A stretch of 64,000 nt of DNA from Luteibacter aegosomaticola (GTDB lineage Bacteria; Pseudomonadota; Gammaproteobacteria; Xanthomonadales; Rhodanobacteraceae). The position numbers and the translations under genes were made by a program. The notes under the pieces were generated by a model. That model had not been told where the DNA came from. It worked only from the letters and a program-made list of their open reading frames with translations, and made no database searches. Where the stretch lies: assembly GCF_023078475.1 (NCBI RefSeq), contig NZ_CP095741.1:248001-312000 (forward strand). Direction: 5' to 3'. The stretch's first letter is position 1. Each line of letters begins with the position of its first letter. Below, one piece after another: positions 56,640 to 64,000 of the stretch.

Positions 56640-57122
56640 TCAGTGCTTGTCGAGCGAGCCGACCTTGCTGAGCATGTAGCGCTCGGGGCCGATATCCGAG
56701 ATCAGGCTGAACTGGGTTTCCAACCAGTCGATGTGCTCTTCTTCCTGGCCCAGGATGAACTTGAACAGGTCGCGGCTCACGAAATCGTGGATGCCTTCGC
56801 TGTAGGCGACAGCCTCGCGCAGGTCCTTCGTGGCGATCATTTCGAGGTCGAGGTCGCCCTGGAGGCACTCAACCACGTTCTCGCCGATGCGCAGCTTGCC
56901 CAGGTGCTGGAGGTTCGGCAGGCCGTCGAGGAAGAGGATCCGCTCGATGAGCTTATCCGCGTGCTTCATTTCCTCGATGGATTCCTCGTACTCGTGCTTC
57001 GCCAGCTCGTTGTAGCCCCAGTCCTTGAACATGCGGTAATGCAGGAAGTACTGGTTGATGGCGGCCAGCTCGTTGTAGAGGACCTTGTTGAGGTATTCGA
57101 TGACCTTCGCGTCGCCCTTCAT
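56640..57122 (-). CDS. bfr: Bacterioferritin
   Basis: 160 residues. Ferroxidase ligands are all present: E18 (NELAAINQY), E51 and H54 (EEMKHAD), E94 (LEMIATKD), E127 and H130 (EEEHIDWLE); M52 is the heme ligand. Makes a 24-mer storing iron. GGAGA precedes the start by about 10 bases. The bacterioferritin-associated ferredoxin gene lies 102 bases upstream on the same strand. Confidence 0.96.
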   Translation of the reverse strand: MKGDAKVIEYLNKVLYNELAAINQYFLHYRMFKDWGYNELAKHEYEESIEEMKHADKLIERILFLDGLPNLQHLGKLRIGENVVECLQGDLDLEMIATKDLREAVAYSEGIHDFVSRDLFKFILGQEEEHIDWLETQFSLISDIGPERYMLSKVGSLDKH

Positions 57123-57224
57123 GTGGCGTCTCTCCCTTGAATGCAGACGCGACTATACGGCGCCCGGAAAGACGATGACGTAACGAGAATGAAGACGGTT
57201 TGCGTCCGCGATTGCTGGCAGGCC

Positions 57225-57428
57225 TTAAGCCACGACGGGCAGGAACCCCAGCACCGCAGGCCGCGCCTCAAGCGCATCCCGCAGGCACTGCCGCGCCTCG
57301 GGCTCACAAGCCCCGCAGCAATCCGAGCAGCCCGTGCGGGCCTGAAGCTCGGCAAAGGTATCGACGCCCTCGGCCGCGTGGCGGCGGATGGCGTGGTCGG
57401 TGACGGCGTTGCACATGCAGATGTACAT
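57225..57428 (-). CDS. bfd: Bacterioferritin-associated ferredoxin
   Basis: 67 residues with a 2Fe-2S binding set: C4 and C6 (MYICMCNAVTD) and a downstream C-x2-C (GCSDCCGAC). BFD-like fold with helix-turn-helix topology. It reduces stored Fe(III) in bacterioferritin so iron can be released; adjacency to bfr supports this. Probably induced by iron starvation, although I see no clean Fur box. Confidence 0.92.
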   Translation of the reverse strand: MYICMCNAVTDHAIRRHAAEGVDTFAELQARTGCSDCCGACEPEARQCLRDALEARPAVLGFLPVVA

Positions 57429-57494
57429 GGGTGCGAATTCGAACGCGAATGCGAACGATTGTCAACAACACAAATGTGAAGGCGTTCAGCTCGT

Positions 57495-57514
57495 GTAGGA
57501 GTGCGCTTGCGCGC
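57495..57514. repeat. Half REP element
   Basis: GTAGGAGTGCGCTTGCGCGC matches the left arm of the 44-base REPs at 26913 and 27326 with one change; the right arm is missing. Confidence 0.75.
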
Positions 57515-57543
57515 TATGGCGAGGCGCTCGGGGGAAACTGGCG

Positions 57544-58089
57544 CTACTGCCCGGCCTCCCGGGCCTGCCGCAGAAGCTCAGCCTGCTGGGGGCAGGTGCC
57601 CACCTCGACGCTGCACACGCTCTCCACCATGGGTGCGAACTGGCGCAGGGCCCGCTCGTAGACCTGGCGCTTGAAATTCACCACGTGGTTGGCCGGGTAC
57701 CAGAAATCCACCCAGCGCCAGAGGTCGAACTCCGGCTTCTCGCAGGCATCGAGCTTGAGAGCATCCTCACTGCCGGTCAGCCGCAGCAGGAACCAGACCT
57801 GCTTCTGGCCGATGCAGGTAGGGCGCTGGTGGTGGCGCACGAAACGGCTGGGCAGGCGGTATTTCAGCCAGCCGCGGGTCTCGGCCAGCACTTCGACGTG
57901 ATGCGCCAGGAGGCCGGTTTCCTCTTCCAGCTCGCGGAACATGGCTTCCAGGGGCGTTTCGTCGCTGCGCATGCCGCCCTGGGGGAACTGCCAGCCGTCG
58001 CGATTGACCCGGCGCGCCCAGAACAGGCGGCCGTCGGCGTTGAGGAGGACAATCCCCACGTTCGGTCGATAGCCATCTGCGTCGATCAT
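57544..58089 (-). CDS. rppH: RNA pyrophosphohydrolase
   Basis: 181 residues. [20 protein letters not shown] start and the Nudix box [20 protein letters not shown] with ETG following are typical of RppH. Converts 5' triphosphate to monophosphate on mRNA, starting decay. C-terminal [20 protein letters not shown] is the usual RppH end block. Monocistronic. Confidence 0.95.
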   Translation of the reverse strand: MIDADGYRPNVGIVLLNADGRLFWARRVNRDGWQFPQGGMRSDETPLEAMFRELEEETGLLAHHVEVLAETRGWLKYRLPSRFVRHHQRPTCIGQKQVWFLLRLTGSEDALKLDACEKPEFDLWRWVDFWYPANHVVNFKRQVYERALRQFAPMVESVCSVEVGTCPQQAELLRQAREAGQ

Positions 58090-58228
58090 TCAGCCTCCGC
58101 GAACCTTTCGCGTTAGGTCGATTCAACCACAGCGCGAGAAGTCGCTTCAAGGCGCCTCTTGATCGGCGAGCCAGCCCCGATTAAACTGCCCGGCCTTCGC
58201 GGCTAGCCCGCGGACGACCAGGTTTCAC

Positions 58229-58305
58229 GGCTAGGTAGCTCAGCTGGTCAGAGCGCGGCACTCATAATGCTGAGGTCGGCGGTTCGAGCCCGCCTCTAGC
58301 CACCA
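58229..58305 (+). tRNA. tRNA-Met (CAU, elongator)
   Basis: 77 bases with encoded CCA. Acceptor GGCTAGG pairs with CTAGCC and following A; the anticodon loop is CTCATAA within GGCACTCATAATGCT; T arm GGTTCGAGCCC. Differs from tRNA-Ile2 at 21946 in the anticodon stem and fits elongator Met. A strong terminator follows. Confidence 0.93.
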
Positions 58306-58312
58306 GGAAAAG

Positions 58313-58347
58313 AAAAAGCCGCTCCGGGCAACCGGAGCGGCTTTTTT
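58313..58347 (+). terminator. Intrinsic terminator of tRNA-Met
   Basis: AGCCGCTCCGG-GCAA-CCGGAGCGGCT, eleven base pairs, flanked by five A residues before and six T residues after. Confidence 0.95.
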
Positions 58348-58353
58348 CTTGCC

Positions 58354-58521
58354 GTAGGAGCCCACCCTGTGGGCGACATCTTTCGTACAACCGCCGCAGG
58401 GCCAGCGGCTCTTTCGCGAAAGACGTCGCCCACAGGGTGGGCTCCTACGACGGTGCGGCCGCCGCAGGGCCAGCGGCTCTTTCGCGAAAGATGTCGCCCA
58501 CAGGGTGGGCTCCTACGACGG
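58354..58521. repeat. REP cluster: three copies, two in a 68-base tandem repeat
   Basis: A second REP family headed GTAGGAGCCCACCCTGTGGG: one copy in forward orientation (58354-58385) and two in reverse (58417-58448 and 58485-58516). The two reverse copies are part of a 68-base direct repeat (58391-58458 and 58459 onward) including GCCGCAGGGCCAGCGGC and the palindrome CTTTCGCGAAAG, differing at few bases. It fills the gap between the tRNA terminator and the LuxR gene, and the last copy contains that gene's stop. Confidence 0.9.
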
Positions 58522-59112
58522 GATGGCTGGTTCCGGTTCGGCGACGGGGGTATCCAGCACCACCCTCGCCAGCTCGATCACGTTATGGACCCGCAGCTTG
58601 GCCATCAGGTTGGAGCGGTGCAGCTCCACCGTTTTAGGGCTGATCTTCAGCTCGCTGGCAATCACTTTGTTCAGCTTGCCGCGCATGATGCCGTCGAGAA
58701 CCTGGGACTCGCGCCGGGTGAGGGATACGCCAGGTGGCAGGCTGGCAAGTGTCGGAGGCTCGGCCTCCACCGGCATGGGCTCCTCGCCCAGCGGCATGAG
58801 AAACACCGCCTGCAGCGCGACGGGTGGGATGTCCAGGAGCTCCCTGGTCACCCGGTACCGGCGGGGCGCGGCATGGCTGTCGCGGAAGATGAACTCGTCG
58901 GGCGCGTCGGTCGGGGTGAGGTGATTCTTTAACCAGCCCGGGCCCGCCCTGCCCGTGGATATGCCGAATTCGCGACGGAATGCGGCGTTGACCATCACGG
59001 CGCGGCCGCCGCTGGACGGCCACAGCACACACGGCATGGGTAACGCGGAAAACACGCCCTCGGCCAGCGCGCAGGGTTGCGGCTGGTCGACAGACTCACG
59101 GCCAAGGCACAT
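58513..59112 (-). CDS. PAS-LuxR type transcriptional regulator
   Basis: 199 residues, AAGGAGG 5 bases before ATG. N-terminal PAS-like part (LPMPCVLWPSSGGRAVMVNA, about 22-110) and a C-terminal LuxR helix-turn-helix (LTRRESQVLDGIMRGKLNKV, then SPKTVELHRSNLMAKL). No receiver domain, so not a response regulator proper. The last residues are encoded up to a TAG that belongs to a REP. Target genes unknown. Confidence 0.87.
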   Translation of the reverse strand: MCLGRESVDQPQPCALAEGVFSALPMPCVLWPSSGGRAVMVNAAFRREFGISTGRAGPGWLKNHLTPTDAPDEFIFRDSHAAPRRYRVTRELLDIPPVALQAVFLMPLGEEPMPVEAEPPTLASLPPGVSLTRRESQVLDGIMRGKLNKVIASELKISPKTVELHRSNLMAKLRVHNVIELARVVLDTPVAEPEPAIPS

Positions 59113-59322
59113 CGATGCCTCCTTCTGTGAACCATCTGGTGTGGGCGGCGCCCCCTCGCGCCGCCAAGCTAGTTACCACTGCAACCGTTGGGCGATGAAA
59201 AGTCCATGAACCCGGCCCGCGGATGACCGAAAGTGCGATCTGCGTCGTGAAGGTTCCTTGCGCCGGGTCAGGTTTGCCCGGTCCGCTACACTAGATGGCA
59301 GCAACGGCCCATTCTTATCCCC

Positions 59323-59676
59323 ATGCGTATCTTCAAGACCTTCAATATCGAGGCGGCCCACCGCCTGCCGAACGTGCCCGAGGGGCACAAGTGCTCCCGC
59401 CTGCACGGGCACTCCTTCCATGTGGAGCTCCATGTGGAAGGACCGATCGACCCCGTCTTTGGCTGGGTGATGGACTTCGGCGACCTCAAGGCGCGATTCA
59501 AGCCGCTGTACGAGCGCCTGGACCACAACTACCTCAATGACATCGAGGGCCTCGAGAACCCCACGAGCGAGAACCTCGCGCGCTGGATCTTCGAGCGCCT
59601 GCGCCCGGAGGTGCCGCTCCTCTGCAAGGTCGTGGTGCATGAAACCTGCACCTCGGGCGCCGAGTACGCCCCGTAA
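59323..59676 (+). CDS. queD: 6-carboxy-5,6,7,8-tetrahydropterin synthase
   Basis: 117 residues. Zinc His residues in IEAAHRLPN and HGHSFHVE, catalytic Cys in [10 protein letters not shown], and [13 protein letters not shown] plus [13 protein letters not shown] with the Glu that binds the pterin. Second step of queuosine precursor (preQ0) synthesis. queC/queE are not in the window. Confidence 0.93.
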   Translation: MRIFKTFNIEAAHRLPNVPEGHKCSRLHGHSFHVELHVEGPIDPVFGWVMDFGDLKARFKPLYERLDHNYLNDIEGLENPTSENLARWIFERLRPEVPLLCKVVVHETCTSGAEYAP

Positions 59677-59791
59677 CCGAAGCGCTTAATCGGCAAGGCA
59701 AAAGCTGTCATCGCAATAAAATATGGTTGCTGCCTTGCAACAGACGGGTCTACACTCCGGCACCTTCCCGTTTCCCCGACGGTTATCCCCG

Positions 59792-60118
59792 ATGGCGCAC
59801 GTAAACGCTTACGCTGACCTTGCCCAGTTCGTGGAACAGGCTGCTGCCGCACAGGCGCTGGCCTGGCGCGGCATGGAACGCGTGGCGGATCTGCACCTCC
59901 AGGCCCTTGAGGGCCATGCGCGTGCGGCGACCGGCCTCATGGCGGACGCCATGCAGGCGCAGGATGCCGACGCGATGCGCGCGCTGATCGCGCGGGGCGG
60001 TGACCTGCAGCGGGAAGGTGTCGAGCGTGCCGCAACGGCCGCCGGCGACATCATGGGTGTGGCCGTGGAAACCGCCACATCCCTCGGCGCATTGGTGGGC
60101 CAGCCCGCCAGGGCCTGA
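59792..60118 (+). CDS. Phasin-like family protein
   Basis: 108 residues, all helical, Ala-rich (MAHVNAYADLAQFVEQAAAA; GLMADAMQAQDADAMRALIA; VERAATAAGDIMGVAVETA). Pattern fits Phasin_2-type proteins that coat polyhydroxyalkanoate granules; others in this family have no known PHA link. Start chosen at 59792, where conservation begins. No pha genes are nearby. Confidence 0.6.
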   Translation: MAHVNAYADLAQFVEQAAAAQALAWRGMERVADLHLQALEGHARAATGLMADAMQAQDADAMRALIARGGDLQREGVERAATAAGDIMGVAVETATSLGALVGQPARA

Positions 60119-60188
60119 CCTGCTGCCGCCCACTCGCCAACGACGCGACGGATCGTCGCGCCGGCGGGTGGTTATGGACTTTCGTCGC

Positions 60189-60218
60189 TTGTCCCGCCGT
60201 TTACGGCACTGGTATACT
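60189..60218 (+). promoter_or_regulatory. Candidate promoter of the atp operon
   Basis: TTGTCC (60189-60194) and TATACT (60213-60218) with an 18-base spacer, 70 bases before atpI. Confidence 0.5.
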
Positions 60219-60288
60219 TTTCCAGATTAAACCGTGGCCCGTTGAACCATCTGGTGCCGCCTTCGAGCGAAACCACGGGAGCCTCGCG

Positions 60289-60654
60289 TTGCTCAACAGT
60301 CTTGCCACTGGTCGTCACCTTGCCATGCGCGTGGTTTTCACGCAGCTGGCGGTGGCTGTGGTTGCGGGACTCGCTTTCTGCCTGCAAGGGCGCGCCGCCG
60401 GACTGGCCGCATTTGCAGGTGCCCTGATCGTCGCTCTCGCCACCGCGCTGCTTGCTGCGCGAGCGTTCAGCGCGCTGGGCGGGGCAGGGGCAACGTTCAT
60501 GCGGTTCCTCGTGGGCATGATCCTTCGCTGGATCATCCTCATCGGTGGACTGCTGCTCATCCTGGTTCAGTGGAAGCTGCCATTCTTGCCGGCGTTGGTC
60601 GGCCTGGTGGCAGGCTACGCGGTCAACATATTTGCATTCAGATTCAAGGGTTGA
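60289..60654 (+). CDS. atpI: ATP synthase subunit I
   Basis: 121 residues from a TTG start; four transmembrane helices (MRVVFTQLAVAVVAGLAFCL, LAAFAGALIVALATALLAAR, FLVGMILRWIILIGGLLLIL, LPALVGLVAGYAVNIFAF). First gene of the atp operon, 3 bases before atpB. AtpI assists c-ring assembly or Mg uptake. An in-frame ATG 12 codons later is an alternative start. Confidence 0.87.
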   Translation: MLNSLATGRHLAMRVVFTQLAVAVVAGLAFCLQGRAAGLAAFAGALIVALATALLAARAFSALGGAGATFMRFLVGMILRWIILIGGLLLILVQWKLPFLPALVGLVAGYAVNIFAFRFKG

Positions 60655-61497
<843 letters not shown>

Positions 61498-61525
61498 CTC
61501 ACCGCACCGACGTTCCACTTTTTAA

Positions 61526-61861
<336 letters not shown>

Positions 61862-61946
61862 TCAGCCGTTCGTTCGTCCTGTCGCCGCGGCTTAAGCGCC
61901 GCGGCGGCCGTCAGTACACAAGCGTTCGGAGTACTTCGGAGAGATC

Positions 61947-62417
61947 ATGGAAATCAACATGACCTTCCTGGGCCAGATGATCTCTTTTGCGATCCTGGTC
62001 TGGTTCACCACCAAGTTCATCTGGCCCCAGCTCAACGGTGCCATTGAAGAGCGTCAAAAGAAGGTGGCCGAGGGGCTCGCCGCCGCTGAGCGCGCCCGCG
62101 CTGAGCTCAAGGACGCCGACGCCAAGGTCGCGGCCGAGATCAAGCAGGCCCGCGTGCAGTCCACGGACATCATCGACAAGGCACAGGCCCAGGCCAACGC
62201 CATCATCGAGAAGGCCCGCGTGGAAGCTACCGAGGAGATCAACCGTCTGAAGGCCCAGGCCCAGGACGAGATCGCCACGATGGCCCAGCGTGCACGTGAA
62301 CAGCTGCGTGAGCAGGTGGGTTCGCTCGCCATCAAGGGTGCGGAAAAGATCGTCCAGCGTGAAATCGACCCGGCGGCCCACAAGGCGCTGCTCGACCAGC
62401 TCGCTGCCGAGATCTGA
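61947..62417 (+). CDS. atpF: F1Fo ATP synthase subunit b
   Basis: 156 residues. One N-terminal TM helix ([20 protein letters not shown]) then a long charged helix ([20 protein letters not shown]) forming the peripheral stalk dimer. Confidence 0.96.
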   Translation: MEINMTFLGQMISFAILVWFTTKFIWPQLNGAIEERQKKVAEGLAAAERARAELKDADAKVAAEIKQARVQSTDIIDKAQAQANAIIEKARVEATEEINRLKAQAQDEIATMAQRAREQLREQVGSLAIKGAEKIVQREIDPAAHKALLDQLAAEI

Positions 62418-62419
62418 TC

Positions 62420-62953
62420 ATGGCCCAGGCGCTCACCCTCGCCCGTCCGTATGCGCGCGCTGCCTTTGAGGTAGCGCACGCATCCGGTGCGCTTGCCGCA
62501 TGGTCGGCAGCGCTGAATTTTTCCGCCGCCGTGGCTGCCGACCCCCAGGTCGCGGGCCTCGGTAATGATCCGCGCGTGCTGCCGCAGCAGCTCGTCGCGA
62601 TCCACCTTCCGCAAGGCACCGCGGCTGATGCGCCGTACGCCCGCTTCCTCGAGGAGCTGGCTGACAACAACCGCATGGCCCTGCTGCCGGAAATCGCTGC
62701 GCTCTACGACCAGTACAAGCTGGAGTCGGAGTCGACCCTGAAGGTCAAGGTCACCAGCGCACTGGATCTCGACAATGCCCAGGCCGAAGCACTGCGTGCT
62801 TCGCTGAAGCGCCGCTTCAAGCGCGAGATCGAACTGGATACGCACGTCGATCCGGCGCTGCTCGGTGGTGTCGTCATCGACACCGGCGAACAGGTCATCG
62901 ACGGGTCCGCGCGCGGCCGCCTGCAGCGGTTGGCCAGCGTGCTGACGCACTGA
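62420..62953 (+). CDS. atpH: F1Fo ATP synthase subunit delta
   Basis: 177 residues. [20 protein letters not shown] at the N-terminus and [20 protein letters not shown] at the C-terminus are the conserved ends. Joins the b stalk to the alpha3beta3 head. Starts 2 bases after atpF. Confidence 0.96.
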   Translation: MAQALTLARPYARAAFEVAHASGALAAWSAALNFSAAVAADPQVAGLGNDPRVLPQQLVAIHLPQGTAADAPYARFLEELADNNRMALLPEIAALYDQYKLESESTLKVKVTSALDLDNAQAEALRASLKRRFKREIELDTHVDPALLGGVVIDTGEQVIDGSARGRLQRLASVLTH

Positions 62954-63011
62954 ATACGAGCTTCTCATACCACCGGGTGCCGTGAGAGCGGCGCAACCCA
63001 AGGAACCGACC

Positions 63012-64000
<989 letters not shown>

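Overview
The window reads as a chromosomal segment of a high-GC gammaproteobacterium of the order Xanthomonadales, most likely family Rhodanobacteraceae (Luteibacter/Dyella-like). Pointers are the gene order fmt-def-LysM-dprA-topA-tsaC, the DUF3348/DUF802/OmpA/DUF2894 cassette, GTAG-headed REP palindromes and an atpIBEFHA operon start. The genus is inference from gene content; no rRNA gene is present.

Layout. 1-6389: a LacI-regulated sugar/glycoside catabolic locus (gluconate-2-dehydrogenase subunit 3, GMC oxidoreductase, TIM-barrel isomerase, NUP-family permease, Gfo/Idh/MocA oxidoreductase) with two palindromic operators between operon and regulator. 6417-12920: small enzymes, a second Tat-exported Gfo/Idh/MocA oxidoreductase, a protein with a J-like domain, a DUF1254/DUF1214 protein, an alpha/beta hydrolase and a DUF3617 protein. 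12995-21782: exported phosphoesterase, multicopper oxidase, M48 membrane protease, a degenerate second copy of the rpoD 3' end, and an SPFH/NAD-kinase-like pair. 21946-28265: tRNA-Ile2, the four-gene MotAB/ZorAB-like cassette, then a REP- and hairpin-rich intergenic region and a VOC/AraC pair. 28360-37678: rpoD, dtd, a lipid A-type acyltransferase and a surface-glycan cluster (GT39/83-like, two GT-B enzymes, O-antigen ligase).

37648-48919: housekeeping block rsmB-fmt-def (minus strand) and LysM-dprA-topA-tsaC-AMP ligase-purD (plus strand). 48966-52900: an MFS-PlsC fusion and a secreted protein that looks like a leukocidin/RICIN pore-forming toxin. 53030-59112: ampE, nudC, erpA, bactofilin and partner, bfr/bfd, rppH, tRNA-Met, a REP cluster and a PAS-LuxR regulator. 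59323-64000: queD, a phasin-like protein and the first part of the F1Fo ATP synthase operon; atpA runs off the end.

The best candidate for an undescribed system is the cassette at 22743-26916. A four-TM MotA/TolQ-like protein with a long hendecad coiled-coil tail is coupled to a MotB-like single-TM/OmpA protein that keeps the ion-binding Asp, and both are flanked by conserved DUFs. Its architecture parallels the ZorA/ZorB motor without ZorC or ZorD.
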